From: JAJEAD01 sp965221555
GTDB taxonomy: Bacteria > Pseudomonadota > Gammaproteobacteria > HK1
Assembly (NCBI GenBank): GCA_965221555.1
Contig: OZ244895.1
Span: 248,001 to 312,000, forward strand
Length of the DNA stretch: 64,000 bases
Direction of reading: 5' to 3'
Of this stretch, positions 9,057 through 18,990 are shown piece after piece. The notes under the pieces are model-generated. The model had not been told where the DNA came from, did no database searches, and saw only the letters and a program-made list of their open reading frames with translations. The position numbers were made by a program, and so were the translations under genes. Every line of letters starts with the position of its first letter. Position 1 is the stretch's first letter.

Positions 9057-11081
9057 ATGAATTCGCACCCACCGCGCACCCTCTCCCCGGGGGAGGTAAC
9101 CGAGATCGAGACCGCCTGGATCCCGTTGTCCGACGGGTGCCGGCTGGCCGCGCGCATCTGGCTTCCCGCCGGCGCCGAGGAGCGGCCCGCGGGCGCGGTC
9201 ATGGAGTACATCCCGTACCGGCGCCGCGATCTGAGTCGCATGCGCGACGAACCGATGCACCGGTACTTTGCCGAGCACGGCTACGCCAGCCTGCGCGTGG
9301 ATCTGCGCGGTTCCGGCGACTCGTCGGGGATCCTCGAGGACGAGTACACCCGACAGGAGTGGGAAGACGGAATCGAGGCGATCGCGTGGATCGCGGCCCA
9401 GCGCTGGTGCAACGGGTCGGTCGGCATGATCGGGCTTTCCTGGGGCGGATTCACGGCGCTCCAGATCGCGGCGCTCCGCCCTCCGGCCCTGAAAGCGATC
9501 ATCACCGTCGGCTCCACCGACGATCGCTATCGCGACGACATGCACTTCACCGGCGGCTGCCTCATCGACGATCAGATGGAGTGGGGCACCGGGTTCCTCT
9601 GCTACCTGAGCCTGCCCCCGGACCCGGAAGTCGTCGGAGACGAGTGGCGGCGTGAGTGGCAGTCCCGGCTCTCGCACCTCCGACCGCCCGTACACCGATG
9701 GCTCAGGCACCAGTGGCGCGATGCGTACTGGCGTCACGGGTCGGTCTGCGAGGACCCAAGCGCCATCGAGGCGGCGGTCTATGCGGTCGGAGGGTGGGCC
9801 GACGGATACTCCAACGCCGTCTTCCGCATGATGGACGGCCTCAGCGCGCCGCGCCGCGCCACGGTAGGTCCGTGGGGACACCTGTATCCGCACGAGGGGG
9901 TTCCCGGACCCGCCGTCGGCTTCCTGCAGGACGCGCTTCGCTGGTGGGAACGCTGGCTGGACGGCGTGGACAACGGCGTCATGGACGAAGCGCCCTGCCG
10001 AATCTGGATGCAGGAGTGGGTCCGGCCAGCACCCTTTCACCCCGAGCGTCCCGGCCGGTGGCTGGCAACGGGTGCGCGGCCCGGCGACGACACGCGGCCC
10101 GTCACCTTTCATCTCACGCGCGCGGGTCTGCGCGGGCGGGCGGGAGAAGAGGCACGCGTCGAGACCTCATCGCCCCAGACGTTGGGCATCGCCGCCGGCG
10201 AGTGGTACGGCAAGGGCTACGACACGGGGGAGCCCGTCGACCAGCGAGTCGACGACGCCTTCTCGCTCTGCTTCGACACCGAGCCCCTGACGGAACGTTT
10301 CGAGCTGCTCGGCGCCCCGGTCCTCGACCTGCACCTCGATTGCGACCGGCCGGTGGCGTTGGTGGCGGTGCGCCTGAACGACGTCGCCCCCGACGGCAGC
10401 TCGCTACGGGTGTCCTATGGCGTGCTGAACCTGACGCATCGCGACGGCCACGAGACACCGGCGCCCCTGGTCCCCGGCAAGCGATACGCGGTCCGCGTGA
10501 CGATGGACCACATCGCCCACGCCTTCGCGCCAGGACATCGTATCCGGGTCGCGGTTTCGACCTCCTACTGGCCGCTCGCGTGGCCCGCGCCCGAGCCCGT
10601 GACCCTGGGCATCCACTGCGGCCCCAGCACCGCGACCCTGCCCCGCCTCGCGCGCGCTTGCGACTCGGGCGCGCCGCATCCCTTCGAAGCGACACGCCGC
10701 GCCCGGCCAATGAATCGAGAAGTTCATCGACTCGGGCGCTCCACCCGCACAGTGGTGGAGGATGTCGCCACCGGCGAAGTGCGAGTGATCGAGTACAGGG
10801 ACCTCGGCGACTACCTCATCTCGGACATCGGGCTGCGCTTCCAAGAGATATCCGAGATCGAGCATGCGATTCGGCGCGACGACCCGCTCTCGGCGCGCTG
10901 CACGGCGCGCCGAGAGTTCACCTTGAGCCGCGGAGACTGGCACGTGCGCATCGACGCCCGCACCACGCTCACCAGCACCAAAGACGCGTTTCAGGTCTCG
11001 TCATCCTGCGACGCGTACGAATCGGGCCGCCGGGTGTTCGCCCGCAACTGGAACGACGAGATCGACCGCATGCTGATCTGA
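9057..11081 (+). CDS. CocE/NonD family hydrolase (X-Pro dipeptidyl-peptidase-like)
   Basis: A 674-residue serine hydrolase of the X-Pro dipeptidyl-peptidase/cocaine esterase superfamily. The alpha/beta-hydrolase part has the nucleophile elbow GLSWGG (Ser about residue 128) and the catalytic histidine motif GPWGH near residue 282. The second half carries the beta-rich galactose-binding-like domain, with RVDDAFSLCFDTEPL and APGHRIRVAVSTSYWPLAWP. No signal peptide is seen, so it probably acts in the cytoplasm on imported Pro-containing peptides or esters, which fits the peptide importer downstream. It converges on the next gene with only eight bases between the stops. Confidence 0.85.
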   Translation: MNSHPPRTLSPGEVTEIETAWIPLSDGCRLAARIWLPAGAEERPAGAVMEYIPYRRRDLSRMRDEPMHRYFAEHGYASLRVDLRGSGDSSGILEDEYTRQEWEDGIEAIAWIAAQRWCNGSVGMIGLSWGGFTALQIAALRPPALKAIITVGSTDDRYRDDMHFTGGCLIDDQMEWGTGFLCYLSLPPDPEVVGDEWRREWQSRLSHLRPPVHRWLRHQWRDAYWRHGSVCEDPSAIEAAVYAVGGWADGYSNAVFRMMDGLSAPRRATVGPWGHLYPHEGVPGPAVGFLQDALRWWERWLDGVDNGVMDEAPCRIWMQEWVRPAPFHPERPGRWLATGARPGDDTRPVTFHLTRAGLRGRAGEEARVETSSPQTLGIAAGEWYGKGYDTGEPVDQRVDDAFSLCFDTEPLTERFELLGAPVLDLHLDCDRPVALVAVRLNDVAPDGSSLRVSYGVLNLTHRDGHETPAPLVPGKRYAVRVTMDHIAHAFAPGHRIRVAVSTSYWPLAWPAPEPVTLGIHCGPSTATLPRLARACDSGAPHPFEATRRARPMNREVHRLGRSTRTVVEDVATGEVRVIEYRDLGDYLISDIGLRFQEISEIEHAIRRDDPLSARCTARREFTLSRGDWHVRIDARTTLTSTKDAFQVSSSCDAYESGRRVFARNWNDEIDRMLI

Positions 11082-11089
11082 GAGAGATC

Positions 11090-12721
11090 TCAGGCGAACC
11101 ACCAGCGGTCGGCGAGCCGATATCCGTCGGCGTCCCAGTTTGCCGCCACATCGCCGTGGGCGAGCGCGTCGCTCGCGCCCAGCAGATCCGCGGCGAAGAC
11201 GGGCACCACCTGACCGCCCTCATTGCTCACCATGCGCTGCATCTCGACGTACATCTCGCGGCGCTTGCCCTCGTCGAGCTCCGAGCGCGCCTGGAGAAGC
11301 AGGCGGTCGAAGCGCTCGTTCCTCCAGAACGTGTCGTTGTAGTTCGCGGTGCTCAGGTAGCCCTCGGTGAACTGCCAGTCTTCGGTCGGCCGCCCGCTCC
11401 AGTAGGACATGCACCAGGCCTGGTTCATCCAGACGTTGCTCCAGTAGCCGTCGGCGGGGTGACGCACGATCTCGATGTCGATACCGCAGTCCCGGGCGCT
11501 CTCCTTGTACAGCGACGCCGCGTCGACCGCCCCTTCGAAGGCGACATCGGAGGAATAGAGCTGTACCTTCAGACTCTCCATGCCCGCCGCTTTCAAGTGG
11601 AAGCGCGCCTGGTCGGGGTCGTACTGGCGCTGCGGCAGCTCTTCCTCGGTCGCGATGTAGCGGTTGAAGTCCCCGATGGGGTGGTCGTTCCCCAGCTTTC
11701 CGTAACCGAACAGAATCTGGTCGAGTATCTGCTGGCGCTTGCAGGCGTACTTGATGGCGAGCCGCACATCGTTGTTGTCGAAGGGCGGGGTATCCGCGCG
11801 CATCGGCAGGGTGTAGTGCTTGTAGCCGTTCTGCACGACCACGTTCACTCCCTCGACCGCATCCAGGCGATTCGCGGTTGCGCGCTCGACGCGATTGATG
11901 ACGTCGACATCGCCGGAACGCAACGCCGAGGTCCGGGTGTTGACGTCCTCGATGGCGAGGGTTTCGACTTCGTCGAAGTTCGCGTGTCCGTCCTTCCAGT
12001 AGTTGGGATTGCGGCGCGAGAAGGCGCGCAGTCCCGCGTCCCAGACTTCGAGGATGTAACCTCCGGTGCCGATCCCGGAATTGAAGTCCGTGGTTCCCGA
12101 GGGATAGATCTGCAGGCGGGGGTCCGAGAGCAGGAAGGGAAAATCGGCGTTGCCGGAATCCAGGCGGATCAGCACGCCACGCGCGCCGTCGTCCTTGATC
12201 TCGACGATCGAGGAGAGCAGTGCGCGCAGGGCCGACTTGTCGCTCGCCCGGTGCTGGTTGATGGAGAAGATGACATCCTCGGCCTCGAGCGACTTGCCGT
12301 TGTGGAACTCCACTCCACTGCGGATCCTGAACCTCCAGCCGGTGGCGTCGTCGGTGGTGGACTCCCACTCCTCACAGAGCTCGGGCACGAGGTTTCCTCC
12401 CGCGTCGACCTCGATCAGCCCGTTGCGGCACTGCCCGATCGCCACCACCGCCGCCATCGCGCTGAAGGGCAGCGCGGGGTCGAGCGAGTCGCTCGTCGAG
12501 CTGCCCGAGATACCCATGCGCAGGCGTCCACCGCGTTTGGGCATCGCGGCGCGCGCCGAAGGCGGCAGAACCAGTCCTGCGAATGCGCCCGCCGCCCCCA
12601 GGGCGGCGCCCTGCGCCAGAAAAGCGCGTCGCGTGGTGGTTGGCGTTGCGGAATTCGCCGTGGGCGCCCCTCGGTCACCGGACGACGTTCCGCGCTTCGA
12701 AGCCTCATTCTTCGTGTTCAT
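11090..12721 (-). CDS. ABC importer substrate-binding protein, family 5 (peptide type), SBP_B
   Basis: Periplasmic binding protein of the DppA/OppA family (543 residues). A twin-arginine-type signal, TTRRAFLAQGAALGAAG followed by a hydrophobic run to about residue 58, indicates export. The mature part has typical family signatures such as WRFRIRSGVEFHNGKSLEAE and a late region ending ANWDADGYRLADRWWF. It is the last gene of a minus-strand importer cluster, 185 bases after the ATPase gene, and is only distantly related to the binding protein SBP_A at the front of the same cluster. Two binding proteins may therefore share one transporter. A GGGGAG site precedes the ATG. Confidence 0.88.
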   Translation of the reverse strand: MNTKNEASKRGTSSGDRGAPTANSATPTTTRRAFLAQGAALGAAGAFAGLVLPPSARAAMPKRGGRLRMGISGSSTSDSLDPALPFSAMAAVVAIGQCRNGLIEVDAGGNLVPELCEEWESTTDDATGWRFRIRSGVEFHNGKSLEAEDVIFSINQHRASDKSALRALLSSIVEIKDDGARGVLIRLDSGNADFPFLLSDPRLQIYPSGTTDFNSGIGTGGYILEVWDAGLRAFSRRNPNYWKDGHANFDEVETLAIEDVNTRTSALRSGDVDVINRVERATANRLDAVEGVNVVVQNGYKHYTLPMRADTPPFDNNDVRLAIKYACKRQQILDQILFGYGKLGNDHPIGDFNRYIATEEELPQRQYDPDQARFHLKAAGMESLKVQLYSSDVAFEGAVDAASLYKESARDCGIDIEIVRHPADGYWSNVWMNQAWCMSYWSGRPTEDWQFTEGYLSTANYNDTFWRNERFDRLLLQARSELDEGKRREMYVEMQRMVSNEGGQVVPVFAADLLGASDALAHGDVAANWDADGYRLADRWWFA

Positions 12722-12906
12722 GGCGTTGTCTCCCCTTGGGGCCCAAGGCCCATTGCCCTGCGATCAAGCGGCGCCAGTATCGCCTAAAAGAGTACTAACC
12801 TGCAGTGACGGGGCAGGCATGCGGCCCCGTGCCCTGACTCGCGTTCTGCGCCGCGCGTACCGGCGGGTGCGCGCCCGTAGCCGGGCATCGAGCGGAGACC
12901 GGGCGC

Positions 12907-13887
12907 TCAGCCCAGCGGAAAGTGGCAGCGCACGGTGTGGCCGGTTTCGTGCTCGGTGGGACCGGGGGCCTCCTCGCGACAGCGCTCCCGCGCGTAGGGG
13001 CAGCGGGTATGAAACTCGCAGCCGCTCGGGCGTTTCTCGAGGCTCGGCACCTCGCCCTCGATGGAGACGGTCTTGCGGCGGCGATCCGGATCCGGCTTCG
13101 GAATGCCGTCGAGGAGGGCCCGGGTATAGGGGTGGGCGGGGCGGGCGAAGATGCGCTCGGAGCTGCCCTGCTCCACGAATCGGCCGAGGTACATGATCGC
13201 GAGGTGGTCGCTCACGTGGCGCACCACCGGCAGGTTGTGGGTGATGATGAGGTAGGCGAGGCCGAGGCGCTCCTGGAGCTCCGCCATGAGGTTCAGGATC
13301 TCGCCCTGCACCGACACGTCGAGGCCCGCGGTGGGTTCGTCCGCGATGATGAGGCGAGGTTCGAGCGCGAGCGCCCGGGCCACCCCGACCCGACGCGCCT
13401 GTCCTCCCGAGAGCTCGTGGGGATAGCGCCCGAAGAACTCGGGCCCGAGTCCCACCAGACCCAGCAGCTCCTCCGCGCGTGCGTCCGGATCATCGAGCCT
13501 TGCCCGGTGGATGTGGAAGGGCTCGATGATGAGGGATCGCACGGTGAGACGTGGGCTCAGGCTCGCGGCCGGATCCTGGAACATCATCCCGATCTCCCGC
13601 CGGTGCGGCTTGTAGTCGCGCTCGGAAAGCCCGGTGAGCTCGCGTTCCCGGAAACGAATCGAGCCCGAATGGGCGCCGGCGAGCCCGATGACCGCGCGTC
13701 CCAGGGTGGTCTTGCCCGCGCCGCTTTCGCCGACGAGGCCGTAGGTCTGCCCGGTATCGAGCCTCAGAGAAACCCCCAGGACCGCATCCAGCCAGGGATC
13801 GCGCACTCCGGTGAGGAGCGCGCGCAACGCCCCCATTCGCCGGTAGCGCACCCGCAGGTGCTCAATTTCAAGCAGACGTTCCGGCAT
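12907..13887 (-). CDS. Dipeptide-type ABC importer ATPase (DppF/OppF-like)
   Basis: Cytoplasmic ATPase of 326 residues. It shows Walker A GESGAGKTT, the Q-loop MMFQDPAASLSPRLTV, the signature LSGGQARRVGVARAL (LSGGQA rather than LSGGQRQ), Walker B LIIADEPTAGLD and the C-terminal oligopeptide-transporter extension with the Cys cluster CEFHTRCPYARERC, which in this family may bind an iron-sulfur cluster. The ATG at 13887 overlaps the end of the partner ATPase gene by 20 bases. It is closely related to the ATPase at 45174-46160. Confidence 0.92.
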   Translation of the reverse strand: MPERLLEIEHLRVRYRRMGALRALLTGVRDPWLDAVLGVSLRLDTGQTYGLVGESGAGKTTLGRAVIGLAGAHSGSIRFRERELTGLSERDYKPHRREIGMMFQDPAASLSPRLTVRSLIIEPFHIHRARLDDPDARAEELLGLVGLGPEFFGRYPHELSGGQARRVGVARALALEPRLIIADEPTAGLDVSVQGEILNLMAELQERLGLAYLIITHNLPVVRHVSDHLAIMYLGRFVEQGSSERIFARPAHPYTRALLDGIPKPDPDRRRKTVSIEGEVPSLEKRPSGCEFHTRCPYARERCREEAPGPTEHETGHTVRCHFPLG

Positions 13888-14848
13888 CGAGGAGATGGCA
13901 GCGTGCGCGGTGGGTGGCGGCGAGCGCGGATTCTCGCGGCGGCGTGCCGGCGCAGCGCCCAAGCGCGACCGGACAACGGTCCACGAACACGCAGCCCGGG
14001 GGCGGGTGGTGCAGGTCCGGCACATCGCCGGTGATGGTGGGCAGGCGCGCGGTGCGCTCGAGCACCCGGGCGGGGTCGCACTCGAGCAAGGCGCGGGTGT
14101 AGGGATGAGCCGCACGGTGGAAGATGTCGTGGCACGTACCCTTCTCGACCACCTCCCCCGCATACATGACGACGACCTCGTCGCAAAGCTCGGCGATGAG
14201 CCCCAGGTTGTGCGACACGAAGAGAATGGAGGCCTCGAGCTCATCCTTGAGCTCCCGCAGCAGGTGAATGATCTGTCCTTCCATGGTCACGTCGAGCGCG
14301 GTGGTGGGCTCGTCCGCGATAAGCAGGGCGGGGTGCATCATGAGCGCCATCGCGATCGAGAGGCGCTGGCGCATACCGCCGGAGAGCTCGTGGGGAAAGC
14401 TGTCGATCCGGGTCTCGGGATCGGAAATGCCGACTCGGCGCAGCATCGCGACCGCCGCCTCGCGCTTGCGCTTCCTGCTCAGACTCCGGCGTCGGTACTG
14501 GATGTCCACCATCTGCCGCCCGATGGAAATGACCGGGTTCTGCGCGGTCATCGGATCCTGGAACACCATCGTGATGCGTTCGCCCCGGATCTCGCGCAGC
14601 TCCGGTTCGGAGAGGCCGAGGAGGTTGCGGCCCTCGAAGATCACCTCCCCGCTCCCGATGTCCGCGTTGTTCGCGAGCATGCCGAGCGCGGCGGAGATAA
14701 CAGTAGTCTTCCCGCAACCGCTCTCGCCCACCACCCCCACCACCTTGTTCCGGGGCACGGAAAAGCTCACCCCGCGCACCGCGTGCACGGGGCCGTAGTC
14801 GGTGGCGAAGCGGATGCTCAGGTTGCGGATGTCGAGGACATCGCTCAT
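13868..14848 (-). CDS. Dipeptide-type ABC importer ATPase (DppD/OppD-like)
   Basis: Second ATPase of the importer, 326 residues. Motifs are Walker A GESGCGKTTV, Q-loop MVFQDPMTAQNPVISIG, signature LSGGMRQRLSIAMAL, Walker B LLIADEPTTALD, H-loop FVSHNLG and a C-terminal CVFVDRCPVALGRC cysteine segment. The ATG at 14848 has GGGAG upstream and was preferred over a start 32 codons earlier because it gives the usual MSDVLDIRNLSIRF beginning. It precedes and overlaps the OppF-like gene. Confidence 0.92.
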   Translation of the reverse strand: MSDVLDIRNLSIRFATDYGPVHAVRGVSFSVPRNKVVGVVGESGCGKTTVISAALGMLANNADIGSGEVIFEGRNLLGLSEPELREIRGERITMVFQDPMTAQNPVISIGRQMVDIQYRRRSLSRKRKREAAVAMLRRVGISDPETRIDSFPHELSGGMRQRLSIAMALMMHPALLIADEPTTALDVTMEGQIIHLLRELKDELEASILFVSHNLGLIAELCDEVVVMYAGEVVEKGTCHDIFHRAAHPYTRALLECDPARVLERTARLPTITGDVPDLHHPPPGCVFVDRCPVALGRCAGTPPRESALAATHRARCHLLDAGTSA

Positions 14849-14995
14849 CGGCGACTCCCGGCCAGCCCCCGAGAGACGGCGGCACGCTGTGATACCGGTG
14901 CCTCTGTACCCGCTCCGACACGCCATCGGATCGGCCCCATGCACGTTCTCTCGCCTGGCGGGAGCTTGCGCACTTCCATGGACTGGGCCACTCCC

Positions 14996-15901
14996 TCAGG
15001 TGGAACGGCGAAGACGCGGGTCGAAGATGTCTCGCAGCGCCTCGCCGAGAAAGGTGAATCCAAGGGTGGTGAGGATGAGCGGCAGCCCGCCCGCGATCAC
15101 CGGCCACGGCGTGTCACGGATCACCTGCCGTCCGTCGGCGAGGATACTGCCCCAGCTCGGGGTGGGCGGGCGCACCCCCAGCCCGAGGAAGGAGAGGCCC
15201 GCCTCGATGGTCACCACCACCGGCACGTTCATCGCGGCGAGGATGAGGAGCGGACCGATCGCGTTCGGCATCACGTGCCGCGCGAGCACCCGGATCGGGC
15301 CCGCGCCGAGCGCGCGCTCGGCGAGAATGAACTCGGTGCCGCGCAACGCGAGGGTCTGGGTGCGCGCGATGCGCCCGTAGCTCGGGATCGAGGTGATGAT
15401 GATCACCGCGATCACCATGTGCAGACTGGGACCCGTGAGCGTGATGATCGCGAGCGCGAGCATGATGGCGGGAAACGAATTTATGGTGTCGAAGACCAGC
15501 AGCAGCGCGTTGTCCATCCAGCGCGGCCCGTAGCCCGCGAGCATCCCGAGCACCAGGCCCGCGAAGAGTCCGATCGACACCGCGACCGCCGCCACCTGGA
15601 GCGCGACCCGGCCCCCGTAGAGGACCCGGGTCAGGGTGTCGCGGCCGAGCTGATCGGTGCCGAGGAGGAAGGTGGCCGAGGGACCTTCGAAGCGGTGCTT
15701 GACGTTGATCTTGGCGGGGCTGTGCGGGGTCAGCCAGGGTGCGAACAGCGCGCTCGCGAAGAACACCACCACCAGCACCAGCCCACTCAACCCGAGCGGA
15801 TCGCCGAAGAGGCGGCGAGTGCGCGCGAAACGCCGCCTCCGCCGTGATGCCGCGGAGCCGGTGGAGGCCGGCGCCGCCGGGTCAGAGGCTCTTGCGCACA
15901 C
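14996..15901 (-). CDS. Dipeptide-type ABC importer permease (DppC-like)
   Basis: Inner-membrane permease of 301 residues. An Arg-rich N-terminal stretch (RRRRRFARTRR) is followed by a first hydrophobic helix and the LLGTDQLGRDTLTRVLYGGR segment characteristic of DppC proteins, several more helices and the EAA cytoplasmic loop (GAGPIRVLARHVMPNAIGPLL). The only suitable start is a GTG at 15901, which overlaps the preceding permease gene by 20 bases and shows no ribosome-binding site, so translation is probably coupled. Confidence 0.9.
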   Translation of the reverse strand: MCARASDPAAPASTGSAASRRRRRFARTRRLFGDPLGLSGLVLVVVFFASALFAPWLTPHSPAKINVKHRFEGPSATFLLGTDQLGRDTLTRVLYGGRVALQVAAVAVSIGLFAGLVLGMLAGYGPRWMDNALLLVFDTINSFPAIMLALAIITLTGPSLHMVIAVIIITSIPSYGRIARTQTLALRGTEFILAERALGAGPIRVLARHVMPNAIGPLLILAAMNVPVVVTIEAGLSFLGLGVRPPTPSWGSILADGRQVIRDTPWPVIAGGLPLILTTLGFTFLGEALRDIFDPRLRRST

Positions 15902-16826
15902 GAGGGTCGAGGCTCGCGGCGACGAGGTCCGCGATCAGTACGGTGAGGACGTATAGAACCGCTGTGAGCAATACCGCCCCCTGCACCACCGGAAAGTTGC
16001 GGGTCACCACCATGTCGACGATAAGCTTCCCGACGCCCGGCCGCGCAAAGATGATCTCCGCGAAGACCGCGCCCGAGAGCAGATTGCCCATCCCCACTCC
16101 GAGCAGGGTCACGGTGGGAAGGATCGCGACCTTGAGGGCATAGCGGTAGATGAGCATGCCCGGCGGCAGACCGAAGGCGCGGGCGGCGCGGATGTGATTC
16201 TCCCCCATCACCTCCAGCATCGAGGCGCGCACCAGGCGGGCGAGGTAGCCCACCCAGCCGAGTCCGATCGCGAAGGCGGGCAGGACCAGGTGCCAGGCCT
16301 GGTCCGCGAGGTTGCCGCGCTCTCCCGCGCCGATCACCGGGAACCAGTCCAGCATGATGGAGAAGAAGAGCAGCGCCCAGATCGAAACCACGAAGGAAGG
16401 CACCGCAATGGAGCCCACCGAGATCACTCCGGTGAACTTGTCGAGGAAGCTGTTGCGCCGGACCGCGGAGAAACAACCGAGAGGAATGCCGACGAGCGCG
16501 GCCCAGCCAAGCGCGGCGAGCGCGAGAATCACCGTGAATCGCATCTGGTCGAGCACCGTCAGGGTCACCGATCGGTCGGTGAACACGTCGCGCCCGAGGT
16601 CACCGTGAAGCGCATTCCACATGAAACGCCCGTACTGCACGATGAAGGGATCGTTCAGTCCGAGGCGCTCCGCGTACCGGGCCTGGATCTCCGCGGTAGC
16701 CCGTGGCCCCAGCGCGATCGAGACCGGATCGCCGGGGATGATGTGGATGAGGCTGAAGAGCACCAGCATCGCGAAGAACACGATGATGATCGCAAGGCCC
16801 GCCCTCTTCAGCGCGTAGATCAGCAT
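15882..16826 (-). CDS. Dipeptide-type ABC importer permease (DppB-like)
   Basis: Inner-membrane permease of 314 residues with about six helices. It begins MLIYALKRAGLAIIIVFFAM, has the IIPGDPV loop conserved in DppB proteins, and the EAA loop (ENHIRAARAFGLPPGMLIYR). It shares long identical stretches with the DppB paralogue at 48394-49338, such as GLGWVGYLARLVRASMLE, so the two operons arose by duplication. Repeat copy R3 begins only about 10 bases upstream of its start codon, inside what would otherwise be one operon with SBP_A. Confidence 0.92.
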   Translation of the reverse strand: MLIYALKRAGLAIIIVFFAMLVLFSLIHIIPGDPVSIALGPRATAEIQARYAERLGLNDPFIVQYGRFMWNALHGDLGRDVFTDRSVTLTVLDQMRFTVILALAALGWAALVGIPLGCFSAVRRNSFLDKFTGVISVGSIAVPSFVVSIWALLFFSIMLDWFPVIGAGERGNLADQAWHLVLPAFAIGLGWVGYLARLVRASMLEVMGENHIRAARAFGLPPGMLIYRYALKVAILPTVTLLGVGMGNLLSGAVFAEIIFARPGVGKLIVDMVVTRNFPVVQGAVLLTAVLYVLTVLIADLVAASLDPRVRKSL

Positions 16827-16836
16827 GCGCGGAGCC

Positions 16837-17017
16837 TAGCCCGGATGATTCACCGATTTCCTGCTGCGGACGCCAATATGCTCGTGTCAGCGGGCCGTAC
16901 TCCCTCAAGCCGCTTCGACGTAGTGTCAGCTACGCCTTCAGCGTCTTTCGGTCCGTGCGCCCCACTATCACGGCATCTTGACACCCTCGCTACGAAAATC
17001 GGTGAAACATCCGGGCT
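16837..17017 (+). repeat. Intergenic inverted-end repeat, copy R3 (reference copy)
   Basis: A well-preserved 181-bp copy. The left end reads AGCCCGGATGATTCACCGAT and the right end is its near-perfect complement (GAAAATCGGTGAAACATCC then GGGCT). TA precedes the left end. Inside, GACGCCAATATGCTCGTGT on one arm pairs imperfectly with the arm containing CCACTATCACGGCATCTTG, so the whole element can fold as one long hairpin. The remaining 180 bases to the next gene show no gene; an ATGGCGC/GCGCCAT pair near 17078-17126 could form a weak hairpin. Confidence 0.9.
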
Positions 17018-17196
17018 CGCCACCACATCCCGGTTGGCCCGCGGCCAGGGTGATGCGCGACGACGGATGAAAATCGGAATGGCGCGACGGCGCAATGCAC
17101 CGCTGTCGATTCGTTGCGCCATGCCGGCAGTTGCGCCAGGCGGTGGAAAGGCCGGCGACGCGGGGCGCGCCCGCGCCGCCGGCGAATCCGTAGCCC

Positions 17197-18753
17197 CTAT
17201 CCGATTCGGGACATCTGGGTGAAGTCCATCTGGCCGGAGGGATCCAGACCGGGATTCAGCCAGTCCCGATGCATGAAGAAGGGCGGCTCGTGGGTGATCC
17301 ATACGTAGGCGCCGGTGTCTTCCATGATCTCCCCCATGCGCAGGTAGATGCGGTCGCGCTCCGCGATGTCGGTCTCCGCGATGCCGCGTGCGTAGAGCTC
17401 CTCGAACTCGTCATCCGACCAGCGCTCCCAGTTCCAGATGCCGACCTGGTCGCGCACGAACCACTGGAAGTGGTCGAAGGGATCGGGCGAGCCGCCGTAG
17501 CGCATGATCCAGAGCTGGAGGTCCTTCCAGGCATCACCCTTGGATTCCTGTCCGAGGTTCCAGAAGGGGCCGGAGTCGAGCGGCACCACCTCGACCGTGA
17601 TGCCGACCTCCGCGAGGTTGGCCTGGATGATCTGCGCGGCGGTCACGCGATCCTGAAGGTTCAGGGTCTGTAGCGTGAGAGTGAGGTCCCCCACCCCCGC
17701 CGCCTGCAGGAGCTCGCTTGCCTTGGCCGGGTCGTAGGAGTACTTGGACTCGTTGCGCTTCCCGATGAGTCCCGGCGGAACGATGCCGTACGACCTCGGC
17801 GCGACCCCGCCATAGGCCGCCTCGAGAATCGAATCCGCGTCGACCGCGTGCTGGATCGCCTGGCGCACCCGGATATCGGAGAGCTTCGGGTGCTCGGTGT
17901 TCATTCCCATCCAGGTATAGCGCAGGCCGCCCGTCGCCTTGACCACGGTGTCCGCGGGCGGATTCTCGTTGTAGCGAACCGCGGAGATCGGAGTGACTTC
18001 GGTCAGGTCGACCTCGCCCGCCTCGTATGCAAGCTCGGCCGAATTGGAGTCATCGATGCTGATGTAGTTGATGACGTCGAACCAGGGCTTTTCGAGCGGC
18101 CAGTCCGGATTGCGTTCAAAGACCATGCGCTCCTTGGGTCGCCACTCGCGGATTCGGTAGGGACCGCACTGGGCGGGAACGTCGGTGGTGAACTGGGTGA
18201 TCCCCTTCGCTTCGAAGGCCGCTTTGCACACGATGGCGCTGGTCGAACGCGCGAGCGCGGTCAACCAGATCGGGGCGAAGGGCCGGTTCATCACCAGGGT
18301 GCCTCGGTAGGTGTCCTTGATCTCGACGTGATCGAGGGCGTCCCACTTGCCGCTCCACTCCGACTCCTTCATGCGTTCGTATGAGAACTTGACGTCCGCG
18401 GTGGTGAACTCGCCGAAGCCGTCGCTCCACATCAGACCGGGCTTCAGCTCGAAATCGATGTGGGTGGGATCGCGATGCCCGATGCTGCTCACGTACACCG
18501 CGGGCCTCCAGCTCCACTTGTCTCCGACCGGAACCTCGGCGAGGCGCGGCATCACCGCAAACTGGGCGGTCACTTCAGCGCCGCCGATCATGTAACCGGG
18601 ATCGAGGATCTGAATATCGCGAATGAGGCGCACGTTGAGCACCTTCTCGCCTTGCGCTCCGACACTCGTCGACCACATACCACTCCCGAAAGCGGCGCTG
18701 AGCGCGGCGGAAGAGCTGAGGAACCGGCGTCTCGTCAGGGACAAACTGGACAT
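17197..18753 (-). CDS. ABC importer substrate-binding protein, family 5, SBP_A
   Basis: Exported peptide-type binding protein of 518 residues. The N terminus, SLTRRRFLSSSAALSAAF, is a twin-arginine-like signal. Sequence such as WMGMNTEHPKLSDIRVRQAI is shared with the binding protein at 50889-52436 (WLGMNMAHPKLSDLRVRQAI), so they are paralogues, each near a paralogous importer. The ATG at 18753 follows GGAGGAGAC and is preferred over an upstream start inside the leader. It is first in the minus-strand cluster that continues, after repeat R3, with the permeases and ATPases. Confidence 0.9.
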   Translation of the reverse strand: MSSLSLTRRRFLSSSAALSAAFGSGMWSTSVGAQGEKVLNVRLIRDIQILDPGYMIGGAEVTAQFAVMPRLAEVPVGDKWSWRPAVYVSSIGHRDPTHIDFELKPGLMWSDGFGEFTTADVKFSYERMKESEWSGKWDALDHVEIKDTYRGTLVMNRPFAPIWLTALARSTSAIVCKAAFEAKGITQFTTDVPAQCGPYRIREWRPKERMVFERNPDWPLEKPWFDVINYISIDDSNSAELAYEAGEVDLTEVTPISAVRYNENPPADTVVKATGGLRYTWMGMNTEHPKLSDIRVRQAIQHAVDADSILEAAYGGVAPRSYGIVPPGLIGKRNESKYSYDPAKASELLQAAGVGDLTLTLQTLNLQDRVTAAQIIQANLAEVGITVEVVPLDSGPFWNLGQESKGDAWKDLQLWIMRYGGSPDPFDHFQWFVRDQVGIWNWERWSDDEFEELYARGIAETDIAERDRIYLRMGEIMEDTGAYVWITHEPPFFMHRDWLNPGLDPSGQMDFTQMSRIG

Positions 18754-18820
18754 GGGGGTCTCCTCCTGTTCACGTATTCCGGACGCGGCGCCTCTCGGTG
18801 GAACACCTCCGAGCGGGTCG

Positions 18821-18990
18821 GAGTGTTTCACTTGTTTCCCGGCCGGCAAGCGCCAATGCGCCGGCGTGTGCGGGCCCCGTTCCCTCGTGGCGCCACGAAG
18901 TGGCCTCGGCCAAGCCTTGCGCGCTTATTGAGTACGTGCGACCCGTTATCATGCGGCCTGGCTCCCAAGGCTACCGAGAGTCGGTAAGGG
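18821..18990 (+). repeat. Intergenic inverted-end repeat, copy R4 (degenerate)
   Basis: Decayed copy: GTGTTTCACTTGTTTCCC at the left, GCAAGCGCCAATGCGCC next to it, and GTGCGACCCGTTATCATGCG in the right half are recognisable against better copies. The right end (CCGAGAGTCGGTAAGG) is barely preserved. Confidence 0.6.

Noticed and set aside
9656..12787. A 1043-residue plus-strand open frame
   Set aside because: It spans the CocE gene in another frame and then the opposite strand of SBP_B; composition is Arg/Pro/Ala-rich shadow sequence.
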